Positions 25,116-33,268 of a stretch of 64,000 nt of DNA are shown here, piece after piece. The stretch is taken from assembly GCF_000379805.1 (NCBI RefSeq), contig NZ_KB903565.1:186697-250696 (forward strand), given 5' to 3'. Source of the stretch: Lewinella cohaerens DSM 23179 (GTDB taxonomy: Bacteria; Bacteroidota; Bacteroidia; Chitinophagales; Saprospiraceae). The position numbers and the translations under genes were made by a program. The first letter of the stretch is position 1; every line of letters starts with the position of its first letter. The notes under the pieces are model-generated. The model did no database searches and was not told where the DNA came from. It worked only from the letters and a program-made list of their open reading frames with translations.

Positions 25116-25515
25116 GAAGGATAATTTTGCGATTAGACGCGCTAGTGGGGCAATCGTTTATTTCAAGGTAACTGTTTAACGCAAGGTTGGCCTTTATCCA
25201 TTGCTTCGGCTGAATGATATTCTTGCCACTAGTATCACACAAAATGTGTCCCTTTGGAGGGACCGATTCAAAGAATCGAGGGAGGGCGGCACTCACCGCA
25301 AGGGCGGCCTACCAACCGCGAAGACCTCCCACTTTGCTTGCGGTGCTATTGTGCGGCCCTCCTCCGTCCTTCGGACACCTCCTCCAAAGGAGGACACGTT
25401 GCGCTCCCCTTTAATTTGGCATTAACTTGGGCGGGTTTAGAACTAATACAACGCTGCGTTCGGCGTTGACTTTGCCTGCGTCGGAGGAGTGTACGCAAAA
25501 TGCCGTTTTGCGTAT
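25116..25515. other. gene-free region with an inverted-repeat element
   Basis: No gene is supported in these 400 bp. From about 25246 to 25400 there is an element whose left end GTGTCCCTTTGGAGGG pairs with the right end CCTCCAAAGGAGGACAC. Short reading frames inside it are low-complexity products of the repeat. Confidence 0.6.
25356..25381 (+). repeat. CCTCCTCCGTCCTTCGG repeat, copy 2
   Basis: It matches 22410-22435 (inverted) at 25 of 26 positions and sits in the right arm of the inverted-repeat element at 25246-25400. Confidence 0.65.
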
Positions 25516-26535
25516 TTATAAACCCAAAACCCCACTCCCTTCCTCCCTCGTTGCCATAAATAAAGCGGCTGTTTCTCCAATGGTGGTTTCCGCATCCCGG
25601 TAGGTCATTCCTAGCGTTTCTTCGGAGTGACGGCTGTCGTAGACGTAGTTTTGGTAGCTTGCCCGAACGGTTTCTGAGGTAAGCAAAGGAGTACTTCGGG
25701 TGAAAATGGTCCGGATTTTTTCTGCTATAGCCAGCAATTGTGCGCCCCATTTAGGTAAAGGCTTTTTAGGAGCCGGCACCCCGAGTGCAGTGGTCATCTG
25801 TGTCAACAATTCCCTATAACTAAGATTGGCACCATTGAGGAGAAAACGATCATTTTTTTCATCGCGTTTAAGGGTCAGTAAAATCGCTTCGGCCACATCC
25901 CTTACGTCTACAACGCCAGTGCTCCCTGTAGGGTAATAGGTGGGGCTTTGCTGAGCGTAAGCAAACATTTTTGCGGTACCTTCCGACCAGTGGCCTGCGC
26001 CAAGGATAATACTGGGGTAAACGGCGGCGACCGACATACCTTCTTCCTGCCCGCGCCAGACCTCTAGTTCTGCAAGGAATTTACTGCGGGAATAATTGGT
26101 CACTAGCCTTCCGTCCTCCCATTTGCTGCTTTCAGAAATAAGGTGCCCGTGATTGTTCCGTCCTAATGCGGCAACGGAACTCACATGAATCAGTCGCCTC
26201 ACTTTTTGAAAAAGGGCAGCATCAACCAAATACTGGGTGCCTTTACGGTTTATAGTGAGTAACTTTTCTTTATCGCGTGGAGCAAAAGAAACCAGCGCTG
26301 CACAATGGATTATGGTGTCAATTCCCTCTAGCGCAGCCTCCAAGCTGAAGTAGTCTTCGAGTTCAGCTTCGTGCCAGGTTATTTTGTCAGCAGCAGCCCC
26401 CAAAAGGGTAAGCTGGCTGCCAGGTCGCCGCAAAGCATGAAGTTGAGTATAGCCTTGCTGGATGAGCAAACGGGCAGTATATGATCCTACAAAGCCGGTA
26501 GCACCGGTAATCAATATGGGGGTATGATAATCCAA
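25516..26535 (-). CDS. NAD(P)-dependent epimerase/dehydratase (extended SDR)
   Basis: This 339-aa protein has the nucleotide-binding motif GATGFVG (11-17) and the catalytic YxxxK as YSRSK, with an upstream Ser in HVSSVAALG. The layout resembles dihydroflavonol-4-reductase-like and 3-beta-HSD-like SDRs; substrate unknown. It is the fourth gene of a minus-strand operon with metF, a PNPOx-like gene and a small EF-hand-like gene. Confidence 0.88.
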   Translation of the reverse strand: MDYHTPILITGATGFVGSYTARLLIQQGYTQLHALRRPGSQLTLLGAAADKITWHEAELEDYFSLEAALEGIDTIIHCAALVSFAPRDKEKLLTINRKGTQYLVDAALFQKVRRLIHVSSVAALGRNNHGHLISESSKWEDGRLVTNYSRSKFLAELEVWRGQEEGMSVAAVYPSIILGAGHWSEGTAKMFAYAQQSPTYYPTGSTGVVDVRDVAEAILLTLKRDEKNDRFLLNGANLSYRELLTQMTTALGVPAPKKPLPKWGAQLLAIAEKIRTIFTRSTPLLTSETVRASYQNYVYDSRHSEETLGMTYRDAETTIGETAALFMATREEGSGVLGL

Positions 26536-26577
26536 GGTATTGTTCTACTGATGAGTAGGCCAAAGGTCGCTAAAATT

Positions 26578-26823
26578 TTATTCACCACCAGCCCCCGGTC
26601 GGTCATGATCTCTTGGTGCTGATTGAGGCATGAACCCTAATACGGCACGTAACCTTAGTTGCAAAAGGGAAAAGATACCCACCAGACTGACTACTCCATC
26701 GCCGTCTTGGTCGACCATCTCCTCCAAGCCTTCCCCTAGTTCAGGGTAATCCGAGAGGAGTTCTGCCATGGCATCGGCTTTTGAGAGGGAAGCCTCAACA
26801 TCTTTAGGTTCGTTTGGTTTCAT
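26578..26823 (-). CDS. small EF-hand-like protein
   Basis: With a start at 26823 it has 81 aa. It contains DQDGDGVVS, a calcium-loop-like pattern, followed by a hydrophobic helix (LVGIFSLLQLRLRAVLGF). A longer frame to 27156 overlaps the PNPOx-like gene and is not used. It starts 16 bp after that gene ends. Function unknown. Confidence 0.6.
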   Translation of the reverse strand: MKPNEPKDVEASLSKADAMAELLSDYPELGEGLEEMVDQDGDGVVSLVGIFSLLQLRLRAVLGFMPQSAPRDHDRPGAGGE

Positions 26824-26839
26824 GAAAACAAGCGCTAAG

Positions 26840-27394
26840 CTATTGTGGGGTTGATTCCAGGATACCCGTAGGTTTCCCGTCAATGCTGGTTGTGTTTTTC
26901 TCTGCCCAATAGTTTTTGGTGCCTTCTGGCCCTTTGTCTTCGAAAGAGGTAAGGAGGCGACTGCGCTGTTCCACGAAATCGTAAAGCGGCACGGCATAGC
27001 CACAAGAGGTTTGGACACTCTCAATCTGGACATCGAAAATCTGGCGGGCGCCGGCAAGATCGGGGAAGTGAGCATAAAGTTCTTCCCACTCCGGATCGGC
27101 TGCATGGATCGTTTGGGCAGTGCCATATATCCGTAAAATGAGTGGATTGCCAGCAAAGGAGCAAAACATCAATGTCATGCGATTGACGCCAAGTAAATGT
27201 GCGGCTGTCTCATTGCCGCTACCGGTGAGGTTAAGCCATAGCAAACGATTAGGAGAAAGAACGCGGAGGCTGTCTAGTCCTTTGGGCGAAAGATTGACGC
27301 GGCCATCAATATCAGCGGTAGCAACAAAAAACAACTGCTGCTCTTTAATGAAATCTTGGAGACTGCTATTGAGCTTAGGAAGGATTTTAGACAT
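26840..27394 (-). CDS. pyridoxamine 5'-phosphate oxidase-like flavoprotein
   Basis: This 184-aa protein has the split-barrel FMN-binding pattern: FIKEQQLFFVATADIDGRVNLSPKG, then NRLLWLNLTGSGNETAAHLL and FAGNPLILRIYGTAQTI. Members bind FMN or F420 and reduce varied substrates; true PdxH activity is not implied. It lies 12 bp after metF on the same strand. Confidence 0.85.
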   Translation of the reverse strand: MSKILPKLNSSLQDFIKEQQLFFVATADIDGRVNLSPKGLDSLRVLSPNRLLWLNLTGSGNETAAHLLGVNRMTLMFCSFAGNPLILRIYGTAQTIHAADPEWEELYAHFPDLAGARQIFDVQIESVQTSCGYAVPLYDFVEQRSRLLTSFEDKGPEGTKNYWAEKNTTSIDGKPTGILESTPQ

Positions 27395-27406
27395 GATAAT
27401 TGTTTT

Positions 27407-28363
27407 TTAGTAAACGGCTTCTGCTATTCGGCGGATGATAGACGAATCGCCCATGGTATAATAATGGAGGCAGGGCACTCCCGCTGCTTTTAGCTCTTTG
27501 CTCTGTGCGGTACACCATTCTATGCCTACTTCTTGCCGGGCTTCAGGGGTATCTGCCAAGGTCATTGCTTTTACCAGGTCGTCGGGCATATCAATGTGGA
27601 ATAAACGAGGGATGCTGTTGAGTTGGTATTTTTTTGTTAGCGGTTTAAGGCCGGGAACGATGGGAACATTGATCCCTATTGCTCGGCAAGCATCGACGTA
27701 TTCGAAGTATTTTTTATTGTCGAAAAACATTTGAGTAACGATGTAATTAGCTCCTGCGTCGATTTTAGCTTTGGTATACGCTAAGTCGAGCTCCAAATTG
27801 GGCGACTCGAAGTGTTTCTCCGGGTAACCAGCAATGCCAATACAGAAGTTGGTAGCAGCACCGTTGTCGATATTTGCGTCGAGATATTTGCCGGTATTCA
27901 TATCTGTAACCTGCTTGATGAGGTCCAGGGCAAATTCATGACCACCTTCTTCGGGGATGAACTTTCCTTCGAATTTACGCGCATCACCACGTAAGGCGAG
28001 CACATTGTCGACATTAAGAAAGTTGAGGTCGATGAGTGCATTCTCTGTGTCTTCGGTCGTAAAACCACCGCAAATAAGGTGAGGGACGGCATCTACACCA
28101 TAGCGGTGCATGATGGATGCACAGATGCCAACGGTGCCCGGGCGTTTACGGATGGCTGTTTTTTCGTAGTAACCGCTCTTTCTTTTTTTGTAAATATATT
28201 CCTCCCGGTGGTAAGTAACATCAATGAAAGGAGGCTTAAACTCCATCAGGGGATCAAGTGCGGCAAAGATGTCTTGCATACGTCCTCCCTTAAGAGGAGG
28301 CAGCACCTCGAAGGAGATCAGCGTTTGATCTTTAGCTTGCTCGAAGTATTCCGTGACTTTCAT
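27407..28363 (-). CDS. metF: methylenetetrahydrofolate reductase
   Basis: This roughly 318-aa enzyme reduces 5,10-methylene-THF to 5-methyl-THF with a flavin, for methionine synthesis. Features are ISFEVLPPLKGG near the start, FIDVTYHRE, and NVLALRGD (the LxxRGD folate/FAD loop), with YIVTQMFFDNKKYFEYVD later. ATG at 28363 is chosen over 28387 because a TAGTTTTG -7 box lies at 28392-28385, leaving too short a leader for the longer form. It leads a four-gene operon. Confidence 0.93.
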   Translation of the reverse strand: MKVTEYFEQAKDQTLISFEVLPPLKGGRMQDIFAALDPLMEFKPPFIDVTYHREEYIYKKRKSGYYEKTAIRKRPGTVGICASIMHRYGVDAVPHLICGGFTTEDTENALIDLNFLNVDNVLALRGDARKFEGKFIPEEGGHEFALDLIKQVTDMNTGKYLDANIDNGAATNFCIGIAGYPEKHFESPNLELDLAYTKAKIDAGANYIVTQMFFDNKKYFEYVDACRAIGINVPIVPGLKPLTKKYQLNSIPRLFHIDMPDDLVKAMTLADTPEARQEVGIEWCTAQSKELKAAGVPCLHYYTMGDSSIIRRIAEAVY

Positions 28364-28750
28364 ATCATTTTTTGGGTGTGTGGGCAAAACTACGGATAAA
28401 ATTGGGGCGATGTAATACCATCAATATGGAACGTAGTCAGCTTTTTGTCAGGAATTACGAAGAGCAAGGAAGCATTTCTTCAAAGAAGTACTTTTTTGTG
28501 ACAAAGACCTTGATGCTACGTCTAAACATTAACATAGCTATTGCGAACATTAAGTAGGCTTGTGATAGTTTAAGAAAAAGTTAATGTGCTTGTAAATGCG
28601 GCAGATATCGAAGTTTTAATGAAAATCCTACGATATTTGCCATGACAAACACAATACTTTCCCCGTCTTTGACGTAAATGAACCGATTACTTTAAATCAA
28701 TAATAAAAAGTCGATTTCGACTTACTTTTTTATACAAACCAATTAACAGA
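28364..28750. other. divergent intergenic region between metF and a lipoprotein gene
   Basis: 387 bp without a supported gene. It contains the metF -7 box at 28392-28385 and a 16-bp palindrome, AAGTCGA-TT-TCGACTT, at 28708-28723 just before the lipoprotein gene. A 61-codon frame on the plus strand has no family features and is rejected. Confidence 0.6.
28385..28392 (-). promoter_or_regulatory. metF -7 element
   Basis: On the minus strand the sequence is TAGTTTTG, a full match to TAnnTTTG, 21 bp before the metF ATG. It supports the shorter start. Confidence 0.55.
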
Positions 28751-29707
28751 ATGAAAAACTTTGTGCTAAAGCTAACTGGATTAGGACTTGTAATGGTCGC
28801 TTTATTTTTCACTGCTTGTGGAGAAGACCCTATCGTAGTAGATCCACTAGGCCCTGAAATCAGCTTTGTTGCTGATCCTGGCTTCTTGAATGCTGATAGT
28901 GAGGTAATACTGGGTGAAACTTTCTCTGTGAAAATCCGCATGAGCAAAGGAGATGCGCAGTTGGGTAACCTACTTATTGAAGAAGGAACCAGCAAACTTG
29001 CTACTAGTCGCATCACCATCGACGGTGGTGCAGTTACTACTCAAAACGCTCTTGTGCTTTTCGGGACAGACAAGGATGGAGTGACTTACAGTATTGATAT
29101 CACACCAAGTGGTACGGAAGCCGTTGGCGATTTCACAACCTACACCTTTACTGTTACTGATGACAGTGGTGAAACGGACGCTGTTGACATCGTAATCGAA
29201 ACGACAGAAGAGCCAGGTACCCCTCTTTCTGAAACACTTACGGGAGTATTGTTGAACCAGGCTGGCCCTGCTGGCACCGGTGGTTTGAAACTTGCTGATG
29301 GTACGGGTACAGGTTCTGCAGATGCTATCGCAGAAATTCGTGACTTAGGTATCGACTGTACTGTTGTTCTTCCTGCTGAAAACTGGCGTGCTCAATTTGG
29401 TACCGTTAATGGTGCTAATATGGTGAAGGTTGATGTATCTCAGCTCGAAAACTTCAGTTTCGATGATGTTACGAAGAAAGAAGTTATTACTGATATCTAT
29501 ACAGACAATAGCATTGCACTTACAGATGGTGTAAGCCAAAGTCCTACTTGTGTTGAAACAGCAGTTACTGACGTTTCAGGAGATGTAGCAGTTGGTGACT
29601 TGTTCGTTGTTTTTGCTAACAATAACTACTACCTGATCCGTGTTGATGAAATTAACTACGTAGGAAGTAGTAATGGGGATAACTTTGTATTCTCTATCAA
29701 GTACTAA
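28751..29707 (+). CDS. secreted lipoprotein of unknown function
   Basis: This 318-aa protein starts with a lipoprotein signal (VALFFTACGEDP, Cys24). It is acidic, rich in Thr, Gly and Asp, with Ig-like beta-strand patterns (YTFTVTDDSGETDAVDIVIET) in the first half and a second half DNNSIALTDGV... ending DNFVFSIKY. It has its own terminator (29763). No known catalytic motif. It is likely an outer-membrane surface lipoprotein. Confidence 0.8.
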   Translation: MKNFVLKLTGLGLVMVALFFTACGEDPIVVDPLGPEISFVADPGFLNADSEVILGETFSVKIRMSKGDAQLGNLLIEEGTSKLATSRITIDGGAVTTQNALVLFGTDKDGVTYSIDITPSGTEAVGDFTTYTFTVTDDSGETDAVDIVIETTEEPGTPLSETLTGVLLNQAGPAGTGGLKLADGTGTGSADAIAEIRDLGIDCTVVLPAENWRAQFGTVNGANMVKVDVSQLENFSFDDVTKKEVITDIYTDNSIALTDGVSQSPTCVETAVTDVSGDVAVGDLFVVFANNNYYLIRVDEINYVGSSNGDNFVFSIKY

Positions 29708-29762
29708 GATTGGTTTTTAATCTTTAGATAAAAGGAAGCAGTATTATGCTGATTCCGGGCAG

Positions 29763-29803
29763 GGCCGAAAATTTCCAATGGGAGGTTTTCGGCCTTTGTT
29801 TTT
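29763..29803 (+). terminator. intrinsic terminator of the lipoprotein gene
   Basis: A perfect 9-bp stem GGCCGAAAA / TTTTCGGCC with a 14-base loop is followed by TTTGTTTTT, 56 bp after the stop codon. Confidence 0.8.
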
Positions 29804-30171
29804 AGATTTTGAAACAGAATTTATGGAGGGGTGCGACACTCTCTGGGGTCGGATAGTCTTGGATGCTTTTGATGTTACAAATATTTGACCTCTGCCGAGG
29901 TCATTTTCGGGCCGTTTGGGTATCTACCCTGTGCTGCTGCGAAACTTGTAGAGGAATTATCCAATTTCTCTTATCTTCGAAATTCTCCTAAGGAACGGCA
30001 CGAAAATAAAAACCGATTTGGCTACGCCGCTACTTCGTGGTCGCTTCGCGTCTACTACGTGGTTGTTTTTTACAATAGTTGAATAAGCGCTTCATTTCAA
30101 GCGTTTTAACTATTTGGAAAACTTAGGGAAAATCTCAGTTTGTTTTCTGCGCAATACTAACGCCTCTGTAC
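29804..30171. other. gene-free repeat region before the YdeI-like gene
   Basis: It holds an inverted pair ATTTTCGGGCCGTT (29903-29916) and AACGGCACGAAAAT (29994-30007), a small hairpin GACCTC-tgcc-GAGGTC, a GC-rich stretch around 30020-30060, a stem-loop AATAGTT...AACTATT near 30074-30114 and a CTGCGCAATA-type repeat at 30139. A 65-codon frame across it is rejected as repeat sequence. Confidence 0.6.
30139..30160 (+). repeat. CTGCGCAATA-type repeat, copy 2
   Basis: TTTGTTTTCTGCGCAATA plus CTAA, ending 11 bp before the ATG of the YdeI-like gene. It matches copy 1 at 21 of 22 positions. AACTATTTGGAAAA lies upstream, as in copy 3 on its strand. Confidence 0.7.
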
Positions 30172-30789
30172 ATGCCCGAAATTACCGAAATTTTCTACCC
30201 CCATCAACGCGCTGATTGGCGCAATTGGTTGCAGGAACATCACCAGACCAAGACGGAAATATGGCTGCGGATGTTCCGTAAGGACACGGGTAAACCCTCG
30301 CTGCCCTATGATGACCTCGTAGAGGAATGCCTCTGCTTTGGCTGGATTGATGGTGTAGTAAAAAAACTGGATGAAGAAAGCCGAGTACAGCGAATTACGC
30401 CTCGTCGAGTGAAGAAAAGTTTCTTATCGGAGCTGAATCGCCAGCGGTTTTGGAAACTACAGCATTTGGGTTTGATGACGCCGGCGGGCATGGCCCCTGC
30501 TATCGTTGATCAGATAGGGAGCCCTGATGATCCTTTTGAAATACCGGAGTGGGTGGCTGCTCAGCTGCAAGAAGAGGAAGAGGTGTGGGAGAATTTCCAA
30601 AACTTCCCTCATTTCTATCAGCGACTCAAAGTAGGGTGGGTGATGGAGGCTGGCCCTTCCCGCAAGGAGGTCTCTCAGCAGCGCTTGGACTACTTGATTA
30701 AGATGACCGCGAGGGGAAAGCAGTACGGAACGCAACCACTGGCGGGGATAATGGACGATATTTCACCGATTGTCCGTAAGGATAGTTAA
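30172..30789 (+). CDS. YdeI/OmpD-associated family protein
   Basis: This 205-aa protein has the family pattern FYPHQRADWRNWLQEHHQTKTEIWLRMFRKDTG, then LPYDDLVEECLCFGWIDGVVKKLD, RITPRRVKKSFLSELN and, near the end, GPSRKEVSQQRLDYLIKMTARGK. These proteins are common, short, and of unclear biochemical role. The first bases of the gene follow directly on the CTGCGCAATA repeat, which may thus form its leader. Confidence 0.88.
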   Translation: MPEITEIFYPHQRADWRNWLQEHHQTKTEIWLRMFRKDTGKPSLPYDDLVEECLCFGWIDGVVKKLDEESRVQRITPRRVKKSFLSELNRQRFWKLQHLGLMTPAGMAPAIVDQIGSPDDPFEIPEWVAAQLQEEEEVWENFQNFPHFYQRLKVGWVMEAGPSRKEVSQQRLDYLIKMTARGKQYGTQPLAGIMDDISPIVRKDS

Positions 30790-30829
30790 CTTTGAAGCTG
30801 CAAGATTTAGCCAAATAATACCAAAATAA

Positions 30830-31531
30830 ATGAATAAAGTTGTTGCGAATGCACAAGCAGCTATCAGCGGAATATCCAATGGGATGACGATCATGCTGGG
30901 GGGCTTTGGCTTGTGTGGAATACCAGAAAATTGCATTGCTGCGCTGGTGGAAGCAGGGGTTTCTGACCTGACTTGTATATCTAACAATGCTGGTGTGGAT
31001 GATTTTGGATTGGGCCTACTATTGCAGAAGAAGCAAATCCGAAAGATGATTTCTTCTTATGTAGGAGAGAATGATGAGTTTGAGCGCCAGATGCTCAGTG
31101 GAGAACTAGAGGTGGACCTTATCCCTCAAGGTTCGCTGGCCGCTCGCTGCCAAGCTGGCGGTGCTGGAGTACCTGCCTTTTTTACGCCGGCGGGTTATGG
31201 CACGGAAGTGGCCATAGGCAAAGAAGTCCGCTACTTTAATGGTAAACCTCACATTTTGGAAGATGCCCTGACGGCAGAGTTTGCGATAGTGAAAGCCTGG
31301 AAAGGAGACCGCTTTGGTAACCTGATCTACAAAGGCACGGCACGAAACTTTAATCCAGTGATGGCGATGGCTGGTAAGGTCACGATTGCGGAGGTCGAAG
31401 AGCTGGTAGAGCCCGGAGAGCTTGATCCCAACTTTGTGCATACCCCAGGGGTATTTGTACAGCGTATTTTTCAAGGAGAGAAATACGAGAAACGAATTGA
31501 GCAACGGACGGTGCGGAGCCGGGGAAATTAA
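30830..31531 (+). CDS. scoA: 3-oxoacid CoA-transferase, subunit A
   Basis: This 233-aa subunit has the family I CoA-transferase signature GMTIMLGGFGLCGIPENCIAALVEAG and the ARCQAGGAGVPAFFTPAG segment. It pairs with subunit B 11 bp downstream to move CoA from succinyl-CoA to acetoacetate or a similar acid. Cytoplasmic. Assignment to SCOT rather than another family I member is by overall similarity. Confidence 0.93.
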   Translation: MNKVVANAQAAISGISNGMTIMLGGFGLCGIPENCIAALVEAGVSDLTCISNNAGVDDFGLGLLLQKKQIRKMISSYVGENDEFERQMLSGELEVDLIPQGSLAARCQAGGAGVPAFFTPAGYGTEVAIGKEVRYFNGKPHILEDALTAEFAIVKAWKGDRFGNLIYKGTARNFNPVMAMAGKVTIAEVEELVEPGELDPNFVHTPGVFVQRIFQGEKYEKRIEQRTVRSRGN

Positions 31532-31542
31532 AAAAGAAATCG

Positions 31543-32196
31543 ATGTTAGATAAAACAGGAATTGCGAAACGGATTGCACAAGAATTACAGGACGGCTGGT
31601 ATGTGAATCTGGGGATTGGTATACCGACCTTGATTGCGAACTACGTGCCAGAAGGCCTGAATGTCGTTTTTCAATCAGAGAACGGGATTATGGGTATGGG
31701 CCCTTTTCCTTATGAAGGAGAGGAAGATGCGGATATGATCAACGCGGGTAAGCAAACGATAACGGCTATGCCCGGAGCAGCTATTTTTGATTCTGCTACC
31801 AGTTTTGCAATGATTCGCGGGCAGCACATTCAGCTGACGGTGCTGGGGGCGATGGAGGTTGCCGATAATGGTGACATTGCCAACTGGAAAATACCCGGCA
31901 AGATGGTAAAAGGCATGGGTGGTGCGATGGATTTGGTGGCATCGGCCGAGAACATTATCGTAGCGATGATGCATACCAATCGGAAAGGAGCATCGAAGCT
32001 ATTGCGCCAATGTACGCTACCCCTGACCGGTGTGCAATGTGTGAAGAAAATAGTGACCAATTTGGCTGTGTTGGATGTGACACCAAATGGCTTTAAGCTG
32101 ATTGAACGTGCGCCGGGGGTGTCGGTAGAAGAGATACAAGCGGCAACCGAAGGGCGGTTGATTGTAGAAGGTGAGGTGCCGGAGATGGTGCTTTAG
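31543..32196 (+). CDS. scoB: 3-oxoacid CoA-transferase, subunit B
   Basis: This 217-aa subunit carries the catalytic glutamate, Glu46, in VVFQSENGIMGMGPFP, and the glycine-rich YVNLGIGIPTLIANY before it. NRKGASKLLRQCTLPLTG is typical of subunit B. It forms an operon with subunit A. Ketone body or acetoacetate use is the likely role. Confidence 0.93.
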   Translation: MLDKTGIAKRIAQELQDGWYVNLGIGIPTLIANYVPEGLNVVFQSENGIMGMGPFPYEGEEDADMINAGKQTITAMPGAAIFDSATSFAMIRGQHIQLTVLGAMEVADNGDIANWKIPGKMVKGMGGAMDLVASAENIIVAMMHTNRKGASKLLRQCTLPLTGVQCVKKIVTNLAVLDVTPNGFKLIERAPGVSVEEIQAATEGRLIVEGEVPEMVL

Positions 32197-32544
32197 GGTG
32201 ATTCTCACCCGTACTAGGTACTGGGTACAAGGTATTTGATAGCCCAAGGCTCATCTTAGTCTCCGGACTAAGATGTTATGTTTGGCTGGTCTCCTGACCA
32301 GCTAGCGGAACACGAGATGCTGGTCGGGAGACCAGCGGGATATATGATGTTAGTTTGGGAACTAACATGCGCGACGTTACTGCGAGGTTTGGAAGCGTCT
32401 AATTTCACACTTACCATCCACCTCGCATGCGCTAAGGATGGTAACAGGCCCCGCAGGGGAGACCCGGTGCAGCCGGTGCCGAACAAAGTGAGCTGTGGAC
32501 AGCCTGACCCCGCAGGGGGAGCGCCCAAAAAATAGAAAGAGAAG
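32197..32544. other. gene-free region with hairpin array and GC-rich repeat
   Basis: 348 bp between the CoA-transferase and lptC. The left half is the hairpin array at 32252-32368. The right half has TTACCATCC/GGATGGTAA arms (about 32411 and 32433) and a CCCCGCAGGGG motif occurring twice (about 32451 and 32508). Frames here are repeat-derived and rejected. Confidence 0.65.
32252..32368 (+). repeat. array of four tetraloop hairpins
   Basis: Four perfect stem-loops with 4-base loops stand in a row: 32252-32275 (10-bp stem, loop TCCG), 32285-32302 (7 bp, TCCT), 32319-32336 (7 bp, GGGA) and 32347-32368 (9 bp, TGGG). Their tops share the core GTCTCCnGAC, the third in inverted orientation, the fourth diverged to GTTCCCAAAC when inverted. 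Confidence 0.8.
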
Positions 32545-33084
32545 ATGAAAAGACTACTGGTTTTGTTGACATTGCTGGGGGTAGGTCTACTGGGTTGTGA
32601 GAATGACCTGGCAGAGGTAGAGGCCCTGAAAGCACGCTTGGACGTAAAAGTGGAGCGGGTAGAAGAAGTGGAGATATTGTATAGTGATTCGGCGCAGGTA
32701 AAGGTACGGATTACGGGCCCGGTGATGTTGAATAACCTGGATCGTACGGAGCCTTATCAGGAGTTTGTGGAAGGCGTGTTGGTAGAGTTTTTTGGGCCAG
32801 AAGAGACGATAACCAGTACGATGGTGGCCAAATATGCCATACGCTACGACCGTCGTGGAGAAGTGATCGTGCGCGATAGTGTAGTGTGGGAAAGTGTGGA
32901 AAACCAGAAACTGGAGACGGAAGAGCTGATTTGGCGAGAGAAAGACGAAGAGGTATTTACCAAGAAATTTGCGAAAATAACTACTGCACGAGAAATTATT
33001 TATGGGCACGGTTTTCGGGCTGATCAGAATTTTTCGAATGCCAAAATCCAGCAGGTGGAAGGTGTTATACTTCGCCAACCCTAG
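32545..33084 (+). CDS. lptC: LPS export lipoprotein LptC
   Basis: This 179-aa protein starts with a lipoprotein signal (GVGLLGCEND). The beta-jellyroll pattern of LptC is visible: VEILYSDSAQVKVRITGPVML, then AKYAIRYDRRGEVIVRDSVVWE and TARELIY-like AREIIYGHGFRADQNFSNAKIQQVEGVI. LptC passes LPS from the LptBFG transporter to LptA in the periplasm. In Bacteroidota it is often a short lipoprotein, as here. LpxD follows in the same direction. Confidence 0.85.
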   Translation: MKRLLVLLTLLGVGLLGCENDLAEVEALKARLDVKVERVEEVEILYSDSAQVKVRITGPVMLNNLDRTEPYQEFVEGVLVEFFGPEETITSTMVAKYAIRYDRRGEVIVRDSVVWESVENQKLETEELIWREKDEEVFTKKFAKITTAREIIYGHGFRADQNFSNAKIQQVEGVILRQP

Positions 33085-33115
33085 ATTTGAGATTTTTGTC
33101 TTGCTCTTTTTTCAT

Positions 33116-33176
33116 CCGACGGCGTTAAAAAGCCTCGCCTTAGCTTAGGCTATGGCTACGTTTTTTGCCTTGCCGG
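33116..33176. repeat. structured dispersed repeat between lptC and lpxD
   Basis: CCGACGGCGTTAAAAAGCC pairs imperfectly with the region ending TTTTTTGCCTTGCCGG; an inner GCCTTAGCTTAGGC closes the hairpin. Repeats of this wording (TTAAAAA...GGCTATGGCTACGTTTTTTGCCTTG) are, from memory, common between genes in Bacteroidota. Confidence 0.6.
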
Positions 33177-33268
33177 CTAAAAAAAATAGCGTTGTCAAAT
33201 TTTCACAAACCTAGGATCGCCGAAGTATATTGCAGTAGACGAAGGACAATAAACAAGATAAATATTTT

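Noticed and set aside
26578-27156. 192-aa protein overlapping the PNPOx-like gene
   Set aside because: The first 111 residues are a shadow of the other gene; only the part from 26823 is kept as a small protein.
32268-32535. Two overlapping 85-codon frames on opposite strands
   Set aside because: Both are translations of the hairpin array and GC-rich repeat.
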